DNA of 64,000 nt from [Empedobacter] haloabium (GCA_008011715.2 CP136508.1:4526001-4590000); one strand, 5' to 3'; positions 34,408-47,258 are shown, numbered from the stretch's first letter. A program made the numbers and translations. Notes: generated by a model from the sequence alone, not told the origin.

Positions 34408-35475
34408 ATGACGAACAAGGCACTCATCATCGGCAGCAGCGGCGTGGTCGGCAGCGCGCTGGCCGAGCGGCTGTTGGCGCAAGGCTGGAGCGTGGCAGGC
34501 GTCTCGCGCGGCCGTACCGCGACCGTTCCCGGCGTGCGCCAGATCAGCGCCGACCTGACCTCGCGTCAGGCGCTCGACGCGGCGCTGGCCGGCGTGGACG
34601 CCACGCACGTGTACATCACGGCGTGGTCGCGCCAGGCCAGCGAGGAGGAAAACATCAAGGTCAACGGCGCCATGGTAGCGAACGTGCTGGCCGCCGTCGG
34701 GCCGGCCGGCACCGTGCGCCACGTGGCGCTCGTCACGGGCCTGAAGCACTACCTGGGTCCGTTCGAGGCCTATGGCCAGGGCGCCGTGCCGATCACGCCG
34801 TTCCGCGAGGAGCAGGGCCGGCAGGACGTACCCAACTTCTATTACGAGCAGGAGGACCGGCTGTTCGAGGCGGCGGCGGAATATGGCTTCAGCTGGAGCG
34901 TGCACCGGCCACACACCATCGTCGGCTACGCCGTCGGCAATGCGATGAACATGGGGCAGACGCTGGCCGTCTACGCCAGCCTGTGCAAGCACACGGGCCA
35001 GCCGTTCGTCTTCCCGGGCAGCCGCCAGCAGTGGGAAGGCCTGGTGGACGTGACGGATGCGCGCCTGCTGGCGCGCCACCTGCAATGGGCTTCGACCAGC
35101 GAGGCGGGCCGCGACGAGGACTTCAACGTCGTCAACGGCGACATGTTCCGCTGGCAGTGGCTGTGGCCAAAACTGGCGGCCTACTTCGGCATCGAGGCGG
35201 CGCCGCTGCCAGCGCAAATCAGCCCGCTGGAGTCACGCATGGACGACGCGCCGCGGCTGTGGCGCGAGATTGCGCAGCAGCACGACCTAGCGCAGGACGA
35301 CGTGACAAAGCTGGCCTCGTGGTGGCACACGGACGCGGACCTGGGCCGGCCGATGGAAGTCATCACGGACATGACGAAAAGCCGCAAGGCCGGCTTCCTC
35401 GACTACCAGGCCACGCCGGATGCGTTCTTCGACCTGTTCGAGCGGCTCAAGCGGGACAAGCTCATCCCCGGCTGA
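34408..35475 (+). CDS. PRISE-type NAD(P)-dependent short-chain reductase
   Basis: Protein of 355 residues with GSSGVVGSA (nucleotide-binding, about 9-17) and the sequence NFYYEQED (about 152), which matches the NFYYxxED signature of progesterone 5-beta-reductase/iridoid synthase-like (PRISE) enzymes, whose Tyr is catalytic. These reduce activated C=C bonds. ATG 34408 follows AGGAG; an upstream in-frame GTG/ATT extension has no site. It lies 65 bp after the GDPD gene but a functional link is not evident. Confidence 0.86.
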   Translation: MTNKALIIGSSGVVGSALAERLLAQGWSVAGVSRGRTATVPGVRQISADLTSRQALDAALAGVDATHVYITAWSRQASEEENIKVNGAMVANVLAAVGPAGTVRHVALVTGLKHYLGPFEAYGQGAVPITPFREEQGRQDVPNFYYEQEDRLFEAAAEYGFSWSVHRPHTIVGYAVGNAMNMGQTLAVYASLCKHTGQPFVFPGSRQQWEGLVDVTDARLLARHLQWASTSEAGRDEDFNVVNGDMFRWQWLWPKLAAYFGIEAAPLPAQISPLESRMDDAPRLWREIAQQHDLAQDDVTKLASWWHTDADLGRPMEVITDMTKSRKAGFLDYQATPDAFFDLFERLKRDKLIPG

Positions 35476-35935
35476 CGCCTGGAGCGACCAGCCACTTGCG
35501 CAGCACCGTGGCGCGCAGGCGCGCGCTGTCCGGGTGACGGGGGTTGATCAGCACATTCGATTCTTCCGGCACCAGCACGGAAGGCACTTCCAGCAGCGCC
35601 GTCGCGCCGGCCCGGCACCACGCCTGCCCGGCCTGCACGCTGGGCAGGCCATATGGCTGCGCGTCCCAGCCGGGCGGTGGCGCCAGCACGGTGCGGGCGG
35701 CGTAGACGTCGTCCGGCACGTCGATGCGTACCAGGTAGCGATTCAGCGGCACGCCTTCCAGGCCCAGGCGGGCCAGCGTTTCCAGCGACGCCAGCGCGAT
35801 ATTCGATGACGTGTAGACGAGCGGCGTGCCGGCCGCGTTCCAGCGCCCGCCCGTGCTCTCGGCGCCCTTGCCGGACAAATCCTCGGCAGTGTACCGCGGC
35901 GTCACCGCCGCGATGCGCCACAGCGTGCGTGTCAT
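35462..35935 (-). CDS. RES-domain toxin of a type II toxin-antitoxin pair
   Basis: Protein of 157 residues. The RES fold is marked by LWRIAAVTPRYTAEDLSGKGAESTGGRWN (Arg, Gly, Arg-Trp, about 4-32), VYTSSNIALASLETLA (about 41-57) and the Glu/Asn-containing ESNVLINPRHPD near the end. RES toxins act on NAD+. ATG at 35935 overlaps the antitoxin stop (ATGA), as usual for such pairs with the antitoxin gene first. Confidence 0.87.
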   Translation of the reverse strand: MTRTLWRIAAVTPRYTAEDLSGKGAESTGGRWNAAGTPLVYTSSNIALASLETLARLGLEGVPLNRYLVRIDVPDDVYAARTVLAPPPGWDAQPYGLPSVQAGQAWCRAGATALLEVPSVLVPEESNVLINPRHPDSARLRATVLRKWLVAPGVSRG

Positions 35936-36414
35936 GCATAGGCTCCGCTCTGCGCCATCGCGAGCAGGTTGGCGATGTATTTCTGGCCTTCCACGGTGTC
36001 GAGGTAGCTGGCCGGCGTGGCGCCGCCCAGCGCGGCCAGCGGCGTGGTCAGCCAGCGCGACATCCACGCGGCGGCATCGAAGTCTTCCGGTGCTTCCGCC
36101 TCCGCCACCATCGCCTGCACCTGCCCGATCAGGGCCTGCACACCCAGCACGCGCTCGGATTCGTCCGGCGCCAGCGGCAGGTTCTCGCGCACCTTGCGGC
36201 TCAGCGTGGCGCGCGCAATGCCCAGCGCATCGAGCAGGCTCTCCTTCGACATCGCCAGCAGCGCGGACAGCTCGCCGACTTCACGCGCCGGCACTCCTTC
36301 ACGGATCAGTTCGATGCGGTATTGCGCGCTCTCCTGGTACAGCTGCAGGAAATCCGGCTGGCCGGGACGGGGATAGTGGCGGCGTTCCGCCCTTGCGTTG
36401 TCGGTAGCAGTCAT
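35932..36414 (-). CDS. Xre/MbcA/ParS-type antitoxin (DUF2384) of RES toxin
   Basis: Protein of 160 residues with an N-terminal helix-turn-helix-like region (LSALLAMSKESLLDALGIARATLSRKV, about 49-75) and the C-terminal toxin-binding domain (MSRWLTTPLAALGGATPASYLDTVEGQKYIANLLA, about 117-152). It neutralises the RES toxin and probably represses the operon. It precedes the toxin with a 4-bp overlap. No operator is obvious upstream. Confidence 0.88.
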   Translation of the reverse strand: MTATDNARAERRHYPRPGQPDFLQLYQESAQYRIELIREGVPAREVGELSALLAMSKESLLDALGIARATLSRKVRENLPLAPDESERVLGVQALIGQVQAMVAEAEAPEDFDAAAWMSRWLTTPLAALGGATPASYLDTVEGQKYIANLLAMAQSGAYA

Positions 36415-36502
36415 GGCTCGCTCCTTTGAGCACTCAGGCTAACTCAAAGGAGCCATCGGCGCAAGCAGCCCGGGCTGTGATTGCCACTGGCATCGAGGAG
36501 AA

Positions 36503-37645
36503 TCAAGCCCCCGGCAAGGCGGCCGCCAGCTCGGTCCACCCCTGCGGTTGCGGCTTGCCGCGCTCGCGCACGCCGAAGAACGACACCACCAGATCGCCTC
36601 CTTCGTCGAAGAATTCGACGGACGTGACGCCGGCGCGCTGCAGCACGTAGCCGCTGCGCAGCGCGCTGTCGCGCAGGTGCAGGTTGAAGTCCGGGTCCAG
36701 CACGTTGAACCAGCCGCCGCCCGCCGCCACCTTGCCGATCCGACCGCTGTAGATCTGCGTGACCGCGCCGTTGCCGACGAACGCCATGATGGCGACCTGC
36801 TGGCGCGCCGCCTGCTCCAGCAGTTGGCGCACGGCCTGCGGCGCGACGCGGCGCACCGCACCGGCAGGCGCGAGCCGCAAGGCCTGTTCGCGCGTCATGC
36901 CGAACTCGCTGACGATGCGGTTGAACTGGTGCACGTCCCCCATCTCCTGCCAGGCCAGCTGGAATTCCTTGACGTCGACGGCGCTGTCCGGCTTCGGCGC
37001 GGGCTTTGGCGCGGCCGGCGCGATCGCCATGCGCTCATCCTGGCGCGGATGGCGGAACTCGGCCACCAGCTTGTCGAACACGGGGATGGCCGCATCGTCC
37101 TTCAGGTAGACCTTGTGGATCGCGCCGCCGCTCGCATCGAAGAACTGCAGGCTGCGGCTGGTGGCACCGTCGCGGCCCGGCTGCACCACGGCGAACGCGT
37201 ATTTCCAGCGCGGGAACTGGAAACGCAGGTCGATCGGACCGCCCAGGTAGCCGCCGGCGATGTTCAGTTCGCGGGCGGCCCGCTCGGCATCCTGCGCGCC
37301 GCCGTCGCCCTGCTTGGCCTGGGCAATGCGGCTGGCGATGCCGGTGGTCTCGATGACGGCATGTTCATTGCGGGTCAGCGCCATCACGCGGCCCAGGTCG
37401 AGCGCGCGGCGCATGATCTCGCGCGGCGCATGGTCCGTGTCGCGCAGCCGCGTCACGGTGCTGCCGAGGTTTGTCGCCAGCAGCTCGGCCTCCGATGTGC
37501 CGAGCGCACGCGCGGCGTCGCGCGCCTGCAGCGTGGGCTGCTCCTTGCGCAGCGCGGTCCAGCGCTCGGCCAGGGTGGCCGCCTGCGTGCTGCCGATGGC
37601 CAGGGTGCCGGCCAGCGCCAGCAGCAGTCGTCGTTGAGGGTTCAT
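36503..37645 (-). CDS. HemS/ChuS-like heme-handling protein with an export signal
   Basis: Protein of 380 residues. After a clear Sec-type signal (about 4-23, ending STQA-A) come two HemS-type repeats: RWTALRKEQPTLQARDAARALGT (first), then WQEMGDVHQFNRIVSEFGMTR (second), where the DVHQF His is probably the axial heme ligand of the family. HemS/ChuS proteins usually work in the cytoplasm as heme-degrading or trafficking factors, so the signal is unusual. Second ATG (37645) is chosen because AAGGAG lies 5 bases upstream; the preceding receptor's stop overlaps this site, so the genes are in one operon. Confidence 0.85.
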   Translation of the reverse strand: MNPQRRLLLALAGTLAIGSTQAATLAERWTALRKEQPTLQARDAARALGTSEAELLATNLGSTVTRLRDTDHAPREIMRRALDLGRVMALTRNEHAVIETTGIASRIAQAKQGDGGAQDAERAARELNIAGGYLGGPIDLRFQFPRWKYAFAVVQPGRDGATSRSLQFFDASGGAIHKVYLKDDAAIPVFDKLVAEFRHPRQDERMAIAPAAPKPAPKPDSAVDVKEFQLAWQEMGDVHQFNRIVSEFGMTREQALRLAPAGAVRRVAPQAVRQLLEQAARQQVAIMAFVGNGAVTQIYSGRIGKVAAGGGWFNVLDPDFNLHLRDSALRSGYVLQRAGVTSVEFFDEGGDLVVSFFGVRERGKPQPQGWTELAAALPGA

Positions 37646-37654
37646 CATGGCTCC

Positions 37655-39898
37655 TTAGTAGATCAGTTTGAAGGTGACGGCGGCATAGCGGCCCGGCCGG
37701 GCCATGCGCTCGATGTCGGCGCGTGCGGCGGCCGTGGTGCCGGCGGCCAGGCCACGTGCCGCCGTGTAGTCCCAGTATTGTTTGTCGGCGACGTTGTACA
37801 GGCCCGCCGTCAGTTCCGCATTGCGGCCGACGTTCCAGTAGCCCGCCAGGTCGATCACGGTGGCGGACGGCACGGCGAAGCGCGCCGTGCTGGCACCGCC
37901 GATCACGTCCGCCCTGGCCTGCTTGGCCGCCACGTGGACCAGCGCGACGGAAGCGCCGCCGCGCTTGCCGGGATCGTCCCACGCCAGTGTGGCGCTGGTC
38001 TTGCGCGGCAGCGTCGAGGCCAGTTCGCTTTCCTCGCCCGTCGTGCCGTTGCGTGCCTTGCTGTGCTGGACGCCCGTCGCCAGCGCCAGGCTGGTGCCCT
38101 GCAGTGCCGCCGCGAGCTGGCCGACGTCGACGCGCGCGGACGCCTCCGCGCCCCAGGTGCGGGCCTCGCCCACGTTCTCGGGCCGGTACAGGCCGAACGT
38201 GATGGTGGGGTAGTTGACGGGATCGGGCGGTTGCGCGGCGTATTCGATCAGGTTGTCGTAACGGGTGTGGAACAGCGCCGCGCTGAACGTGAGGGCACGG
38301 CTGGCGCGACCCTTCAGGCCCACTTCGAACGCGTTGCTGGTTTCCTTCTTCAGGTTGGCGTTGCCCAGCACCGCATAGCCGTTGCCGGCGCCCGTGTAGC
38401 TGAACGAGTCGTAGGTACCGGTGCGCTCGGCCGCCGTCGGCAGCCGCGTGCCGCGGCTGTACTGCGCATAGGCCGTCAGCTCCGGACGCAGCGCATAGGC
38501 AAGCGCCAGGCTGGGCGTGAGGTAGCCGTCGCTTTCCTTGCGCAGTTCGGCCGCGGCGCCCGGCACCGCGCTGGCATAGGCCGACAGGTTCCTTGGCTCG
38601 AGCTGGCGGTAGTCCCAGCGCAGGCCCGGCGTGACGGTGATGGCGCCCAGCGCCAGCTCGCCGCGGGCGAAGGCGGCGAACTTGCGCGTGTCCGTATCGG
38701 CCATGCGGTTCTTGTTCGTGACCTGGTGCGCACCCGTCGCCACGACCGTACGGTCCTCGCGCCACGGGCGGCGCGTATCGACCGTCTCGGCGCTCAGCCC
38801 ATAGGTCAGCTGGTGCGCACCGAAGGCCTTGACGGCCGTGCTGGCCAAGCCGGCGCTGTCGTTTTCGAAGCCGGTGGCGATGTCGCGCACGTAGGGCCGG
38901 TTGCCGGTCACGTAGCTGGCATGCGTGGCGTCGGCCACCTCGGCGCGCTGTACGTACAGGCGGCTCTCCAGCGTATCGAACCAGGGCGTGGTGCCGCTGA
39001 AGCGGTGCTCGATGCTGGCGCGATCGCGCCGGGTGCGCGAGTCCTGCGTGGCGCCGTCCGGGTAGGATGCGCCCTGCTTGTTGTCGAACTCGCGGCGGTG
39101 ACGGGCGCGGTAGGCATCGATGGTGGCGACGAAGCGGTGGCCCTGCCATGGGGTCCAGGCCAGCTTGGCCAGCAGCGCGTCCGAATCCCAGTCGTCCGGG
39201 TTGACGGGCACGCTGCCATTGGCCTCCAACGCGCTGCCGTCGCGGTGCACCAGCACCGCCAGGGCTTGCACGCCGCCGCTGTGCAGCGCGCCGGTCAGCG
39301 CATGCATGCGCATATCGCTGGCGCCGTCGTGGCCGAACTTGTAGTCGGCGTAGACCGGCCGGGCCGCGCTGACATAGTCCTCCGGCGCCTTGGTCGCGAA
39401 AGCAACGGCACCGCCCAGGCCCGGCGTGCCGGCCTTGGCGGCCGTGGTGCCGGAGCTGATCTCGACGCTGCGGAAGGTTTCCGGATCGAAGTAGTCGCGG
39501 CCCACGCCGAAGCCGTTCAAGGTCATGCCATCCGGCTTCGGCGCCGCGTCGGGCAGCGCGATGCCGTCCAGGTCCAGGCTGACGCGATTGCCTTCGATTC
39601 CACGAATATTGAAGCCGGTATTGCCGGCGCCGTCCCACACGTTGCCGCTGCCGCTGGCGGCGCCCGGCACGCTGACCAGCGGCGCGTAGCGCGCCATGTT
39701 CTGCATGTCGGTGACGCCGCGCCGGACCAGTTCGGCCGGTGTCAGCACGGTGCCAGTGCCGGGCTCCTCGAGGCGGTGGCCTTGAATGACGACCGTGTCG
39801 AGTGGCTCGGCGGCGGGAGATTCGGCTTGCGCCAGGGGCGCCAGCGCGCAGGACAGCAGCGCCGCCATGCGGCACCGGCGGGGGAAGTTTGCAACCAT
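37655..39898 (-). CDS. TonB-dependent heme/hemoglobin-type receptor
   Basis: Receptor of 747 residues with a signal peptide, an N-terminal TonB-box-like stretch (LDTVVIQGHRLE), a plug containing NMARYAPLVSVPG and FNIRGIEGNRVSLDLDGIALPD, and a barrel ending AAVTFKLIY. The barrel carries the YRPENVGEARTWGAEASARV part typical of heme and hemoglobin receptors. A Fur box lies upstream, and the HemS-like gene directly downstream shares its transcript, giving an iron-repressed heme acquisition unit. The precise hemoprotein is unknown. Confidence 0.88.
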   Translation of the reverse strand: MVANFPRRCRMAALLSCALAPLAQAESPAAEPLDTVVIQGHRLEEPGTGTVLTPAELVRRGVTDMQNMARYAPLVSVPGAASGSGNVWDGAGNTGFNIRGIEGNRVSLDLDGIALPDAAPKPDGMTLNGFGVGRDYFDPETFRSVEISSGTTAAKAGTPGLGGAVAFATKAPEDYVSAARPVYADYKFGHDGASDMRMHALTGALHSGGVQALAVLVHRDGSALEANGSVPVNPDDWDSDALLAKLAWTPWQGHRFVATIDAYRARHRREFDNKQGASYPDGATQDSRTRRDRASIEHRFSGTTPWFDTLESRLYVQRAEVADATHASYVTGNRPYVRDIATGFENDSAGLASTAVKAFGAHQLTYGLSAETVDTRRPWREDRTVVATGAHQVTNKNRMADTDTRKFAAFARGELALGAITVTPGLRWDYRQLEPRNLSAYASAVPGAAAELRKESDGYLTPSLALAYALRPELTAYAQYSRGTRLPTAAERTGTYDSFSYTGAGNGYAVLGNANLKKETSNAFEVGLKGRASRALTFSAALFHTRYDNLIEYAAQPPDPVNYPTITFGLYRPENVGEARTWGAEASARVDVGQLAAALQGTSLALATGVQHSKARNGTTGEESELASTLPRKTSATLAWDDPGKRGGASVALVHVAAKQARADVIGGASTARFAVPSATVIDLAGYWNVGRNAELTAGLYNVADKQYWDYTAARGLAAGTTAAARADIERMARPGRYAAVTFKLIY

Positions 39899-39991
39899 AA
39901 CGTTCCAGGGTAAGGGTCAGGACAATGCTGGCTCTGAACCCGGACGAGGCTGCCCGACAGTCACGTTGCTGGCGCTAGACTGCCATATTAA

Positions 39992-40012
39992 TACGAATGA
40001 TTCTCATTTGCA
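39992..40012 (-). promoter_or_regulatory. Fur box of the heme uptake operon
   Basis: TACGAATGATTCTCATTTGC reads as the interrupted Fur inverted repeat (AATGA-TTC-TCATT core) about 90 bases before the heme receptor start. Under iron-replete conditions Fur would repress the operon here. Confidence 0.8.
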
Positions 40013-40013
40013 A

Positions 40014-40325
40014 TCAGATTGTTTGACGCTCCGGCGTGGCGCTGATCTTGTGGATCGACAGTCCACCCAGCGCATGCGTGCCAAAAATGCCCGCGGCAAG
40101 GCCGCCCCAGGCGCCGCACAGGCCGTGCAGCGGCCAGACGCCCAGCACGTCGTCGATCTTCCAGCGGTCTAAACATGACGACAAAGATGGCGCCGGCGAC
40201 ACCGCCCGTGACGAGCGCAACCAGCGGATGCATCAGGTCGGAGCCGGCACAGACGGCGACCAGCCCCGCCAGTGGGCCGTTGTAGGCAAAGCCGGGATCG
40301 TTGCGGCCCAGTACCAGCCGTCAGC
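40014..40325 (-). pseudogene. Ammonium transporter (Amt) C-terminal fragment, frameshifted
   Basis: On the minus strand the sequence reads LVLGRNDPGFAYNGPLAGLVA, continues to MHPLVALVTGGVAGAIFVVMF, then changes frame and resumes with RWKIDDVLGVWPLHGLCGAWGG and ends ...SATPERQTI. The DDVLGVWPLHG block is the second conserved-His segment of AmtB-type transporters. The 5' side of the gene is lost: it stops at the left end of the MITE-like repeat (40328). A frameshift between MF and RWKIDD also breaks it. It is a remnant of an ammonium channel gene, not a working one. Confidence 0.8.
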
Positions 40326-40327
40326 GT

Positions 40328-40485
40328 GCCGCCAAGTTAAGGAATGTTATTAGCCTGCCGCAGACGGCTTCGCACCCGACAGCGGAGAGCTGGGGTCAGG
40401 CCCGGCGGGTCTGACCCCGGTTTTGGGCCTGGGGTTGAGGGATCCGCCTGCGGCCCTGTGAGTCTTACATCCTTAACTTAGCGCC
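40328..40485. repeat. MITE-like repeat element, copy A (158 bp)
   Basis: Bounded by imperfect terminal inverted repeats of 16 bp: GCCGCCAAGTTAAGGA at 40328-40343 against the complement of 40470-40485 (14 of 16 match). The centre is the GGGGTCAGACCC-type palindrome (40392-40418, one mismatch). The second copy at 47101-47258 is the same length and inverted. It has no coding capacity, so if mobile it needs a transposase supplied elsewhere. It adjoins the broken Amt gene. Confidence 0.75.
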
Positions 40486-40518
40486 ATTTGTGACTGTCAC
40501 CGGTTTTTCCGAAGAGGA

Positions 40519-40869
40519 TCAGTGCGGCTTGGCGTCCTTGGCCTTGTCGGGCGGGGGCGGCGGCGCCGGCGTGGCGCCATCGCCCGGCATGTCCTGGCCC
40601 TTGCGCAGGATCTGCACGTAGATCTCGTTCTGCTTGATCATCGACAGCTCGAAGCGGGCCCGTTCCTCGACGGCGCCGGTGCCGTCCTTCAGGTCGCGCA
40701 CTTCGGAATCGAGCTTGGCGTTGCGGCTCTTCAGGCTGTCGTTCTTCTGGTGCGCCGCCTCGACCTGCTGTTCCAGGTCCGCCACGCGCAGCCACCCGCC
40801 CTTGCCCAGCCACAATGGATATTGAATCAACAGCAGCAGTACCGCCAGGGCAAGGGTAATCAGACGCAT
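40519..40869 (-). CDS. ftsB: Cell division protein FtsB
   Basis: Small divisome protein of 116 residues: one N-terminal membrane helix (about 2-20), a coiled coil ([30 protein letters not shown], about 32-61), then the FtsB C-terminal helix ([22 protein letters not shown]). It forms the FtsQLB complex that triggers septal peptidoglycan synthesis. It follows eno by 60 bp, the standard neighbour. A Pro-rich tail (about 100-112) is an addition to the E. coli form. Confidence 0.92.
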   Translation of the reverse strand: MRLITLALAVLLLLIQYPLWLGKGGWLRVADLEQQVEAAHQKNDSLKSRNAKLDSEVRDLKDGTGAVEERARFELSMIKQNEIYVQILRKGQDMPGDGATPAPPPPPDKAKDAKPH

Positions 40870-40929
40870 AAAAGGAAAACCGGCCGGTAGTTCGTACCGG
40901 CCGGAACAAGAAGTTGCGGAAAGGTTCTA

Positions 40930-42336
<1,407 letters not shown>

Positions 42337-42392
42337 TTACTACAAAACGCCCGGCACTGGCCTGGCGGGCCCATGAATGCTATCGTCGCCCC

Positions 42393-43673
42393 ATGACTAC
42401 GACCCTGGACATCGATGCGCGCGCCCTGCTGCGCCGTATGCTCGACGCGGCCATCGCCGCCGCCCAACCCGCCCTGTGCATTCCCGCCGCGCTGCCTGAC
42501 GTACCGAAAGGCAGACTGCTCGTCATCGGCGCCGGCAAGGCCTCGGCCGAGATGGCGCGCGCCGTCGAACGGAACTGGCCTGGCCCGCTCGAGGGCCTGG
42601 TAGTGACGCGCTACGGCTACGCGGTGCCATGCGAACGCATCGCGATCGTGGAGGCGGCACACCCGGTGCCGGACCAGGCCGGGCTGGACGCGGCGCGCCG
42701 CATGCTGGCGCTGGTGCAGGACCTGACGCCGGACGACACCGTGCTGTGCCTGATCTCCGGCGGCGGCTCGGCCCTGCTGCCGCTGCCGCAAGATGGCATC
42801 ACGCTGGCCGACAAGCAGCACGTCAATGCCATGCTGCTTAAATCCGGCGCCACCATCGCCGAGATGAACTGCGTGCGCCGCCACCTGTCGGCCATCAAGG
42901 GCGGCCGGCTGGCGGCGGCCTGCCATCCGGCGCGCGTCGTCACGCTGCTCATATCAGATGTGCCGGGCGACGATCCCATGGACATCGCCTCCGGCCCGAC
43001 CGTGGCCGATCCCACCACCTGCGCGGACGCGCTGGACGTCGTGCGCCGCTACGGCATCGAGCTGCCGGCACACGTGCTGGACGTGCTGACGGGCGGTCGC
43101 GGCGAATCCGTCAAGCCGGCCGACCCGCGCCTTGCGCACGCCGAGGCACACCTGATCGCCACGCCCCGGATGGCGCTGGAAGCGGCGGCGCAGGTGGCGC
43201 GCGACGCCGGCGTCACGCCATACGTCCTGGGCGACAGCATCGAAGGCGAAGCGCGCGACGTGGGCAAGGTCATGGCCGGCATCGCGCTGCAGGCGGCCGC
43301 GCGCGGGGAGCCGTTCGCGCCGCCGTGCGTGCTGCTGTCCGGCGGCGAAACCACCGTCACGGTGCGCGGCCAGGGCCGCGGCGGACGCAACGTGGAGTTC
43401 CTGCTGGCGTGCGCGCTGGCGCTGCGCGGCACGCCGGGCGTGTACGGGCTTGCCGCCGATACGGATGGCGTGGACGGGCAGGAGGAAATCGCGGGTGCGG
43501 TGATCGCGCCCGATACGCTGGCGCGCGCCTGGGCCGCGGGCATCAAGCCGCAGGACAGCCTGGCCGACAACGACGGGCATGGGTTTTTCCAGGCGCTTGG
43601 GGATAGCGTCATCACGGGTCCGACGCTGACGAACGTCAACGACTTCCGGGCGTTGCTGGTGCTGCGGTCGTGA
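42393..43673 (+). CDS. Glycerate 2-kinase (MOFRL / TtuD-type)
   Basis: Protein of 426 residues: an N-terminal kinase domain with IGAGKASAEMA (about 44-54) and LISGGGSALLPLP (about 120-132), and a C-terminal MOFRL domain with SGGETTVTVRG, GGRNVEFLLA and TDGVDGQ (about 310-370). It phosphorylates glycerate, linking serine, glyoxylate or tartrate breakdown to glycolysis. It sits on the strand opposite to eno, ftsB and kdsA and interrupts the usual pyrG-kdsA-eno-ftsB order. The older name hydroxypyruvate reductase is less likely. Confidence 0.9.
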   Translation: MTTTLDIDARALLRRMLDAAIAAAQPALCIPAALPDVPKGRLLVIGAGKASAEMARAVERNWPGPLEGLVVTRYGYAVPCERIAIVEAAHPVPDQAGLDAARRMLALVQDLTPDDTVLCLISGGGSALLPLPQDGITLADKQHVNAMLLKSGATIAEMNCVRRHLSAIKGGRLAAACHPARVVTLLISDVPGDDPMDIASGPTVADPTTCADALDVVRRYGIELPAHVLDVLTGGRGESVKPADPRLAHAEAHLIATPRMALEAAAQVARDAGVTPYVLGDSIEGEARDVGKVMAGIALQAAARGEPFAPPCVLLSGGETTVTVRGQGRGGRNVEFLLACALALRGTPGVYGLAADTDGVDGQEEIAGAVIAPDTLARAWAAGIKPQDSLADNDGHGFFQALGDSVITGPTLTNVNDFRALLVLRS

Positions 43674-43718
43674 GGTCGCGGCTTAAACCCGTGGTGACAG
43701 GCTCCGCCAGCCGGAGAT

Positions 43719-43748
43719 AAAAAAAGCCGGCGAATCCGCCGGCTTTTT
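43719..43748. terminator. Bidirectional terminator between glycerate kinase gene and kdsA
   Basis: AAAAAAGCCGGCG-AATC-CGCCGGCTTTTT: strong stem with A- and T-runs between converging genes. Confidence 0.87.
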
Positions 43749-43753
43749 CAAGC

Positions 43754-46431
<2,678 letters not shown>

Positions 46432-46476
46432 TCACCACCGGGGCGGAAAATGCCTTTATTTCAACAGGAGGCCAAC

Positions 46477-46896
46477 ATGAGCTATGAACGCGATGCAGCC
46501 GGCAATTACGTCGACCAGGGCCACCAGGGCCCGGGCCCGCGCCTGATGGGCGCCGACACCCTGATCGGCGACCACATCCACAATATGCAGAACGAACACC
46601 TGGGCACCGTCAAGGAAATCATGCTCGACATGCAGACGGGCCGCATATCCTACGTCGTGATGGCGTCCGGCGGCGTGCTGACGATCGGCGAGAAGCTGTT
46701 CGCGATTCCCTGGGAAGCGCTGGCGCTCGATACCGCCAACCACCAGCTGCGCCTGAACATCGCCAAGGAACGCATCGAGGCGGCGCCCGGCTTCGACAAG
46801 GATCACTGGCCGGACATGGCCAACGACGCGTGGACCAACGAGATCCACAGCTACTACGGAACCAGCGCATCGGCCGCGCGTCAAGGCCTGCGCTGA
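46477..46896 (+). CDS. PRC-barrel domain protein
   Basis: Protein of 139 residues with a PRC-barrel fold: LIGDHIHNMQNEHLGTVKEIMLDMQTGRISYVVMASGGVL (about 24-63) and KLFAIPWEALALD. Related proteins bind RNA or sit on membrane/photosynthetic components; in non-phototrophs the role is often stress-associated. The start at 46477 has AGGAGG 7 bases upstream, whereas a longer frame from 46351 lacks a site. Followed by a terminator. Confidence 0.87.
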   Translation: MSYERDAAGNYVDQGHQGPGPRLMGADTLIGDHIHNMQNEHLGTVKEIMLDMQTGRISYVVMASGGVLTIGEKLFAIPWEALALDTANHQLRLNIAKERIEAAPGFDKDHWPDMANDAWTNEIHSYYGTSASAARQGLR

Positions 46897-47037
46897 CGGT
46901 GGGCGGCCATTGGCCGCCGCGTCCGGCGTCCCTATGCGGCACCACGGGGACGCCCTGAATGCCGGTTGTGTCCTGCGCGGGCCGCCGGCGGGCGGGGAGC
47001 GTTTCATGACCCGCCCATCTCGGCCATAACCCGGCCG

Positions 47038-47070
47038 CGGCGCGCCCTCTTCGGAGGGCGCGTTTTTTTT
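47038..47070. terminator. Terminator downstream of the PRC-barrel gene
   Basis: GCGCGCCCTC-TTCG-GAGGGCGCGTTTTTTTT: long GC stem with a UUCG loop and T-run. The T-run favours the plus strand. Confidence 0.82.
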
Positions 47071-47072
47071 GG

Positions 47073-47100
47073 GGTCTGTCCCTGCGGGACTGACCCTAAT
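47073..47100. repeat. GGGTCTGTCCC / GGGACTGACCC palindromic repeat next to MITE copy B
   Basis: Short palindrome-like repeat of the same family as at 15335 and 60392. It abuts MITE-like copy B, whose outward flanks (CCCTAAT on the left, ATTAGGG on the right) extend the terminal inverted repeat. Confidence 0.55.
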
Positions 47101-47258
47101 GCCGCTAAGTTAAGGATGCAAGACTCACTGGGCCGCAGGCGTATCCCGCAACCCCAGGTCCAGAACCGGGGTCAGACCCGCCGGGTCTGACCCCAGCTCT
47201 CCTCTTTTGGGTGGAAAGACGTCTGCGGCTGGCTGATAATTTTCCTTAACTTATCGGC
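47101..47258. repeat. MITE-like repeat element, copy B (158 bp)
   Basis: Same length as copy A but in opposite orientation. Terminal inverted repeats GCCGCTAAGTTAAGGA (47101-47116) and complement at 47243-47258 match in 15 of 16 positions. The central 27-bp palindrome lies at 47168-47194. Flanks extend the inverted repeat a further 7 bases each side. No coding capacity. Confidence 0.8.

Noticed and set aside
35403..35939. Second minus-strand frame of 178 codons over the RES toxin
   Set aside because: Out of frame with the RES domain and antitoxin overlap; no recognisable content.
36548..39913. Plus-strand open frame of 1,121 codons over the heme receptor region
   Set aside because: Shadow of the heme receptor and HemS-like genes. 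No recognisable domains, low-complexity Arg/Ala composition.
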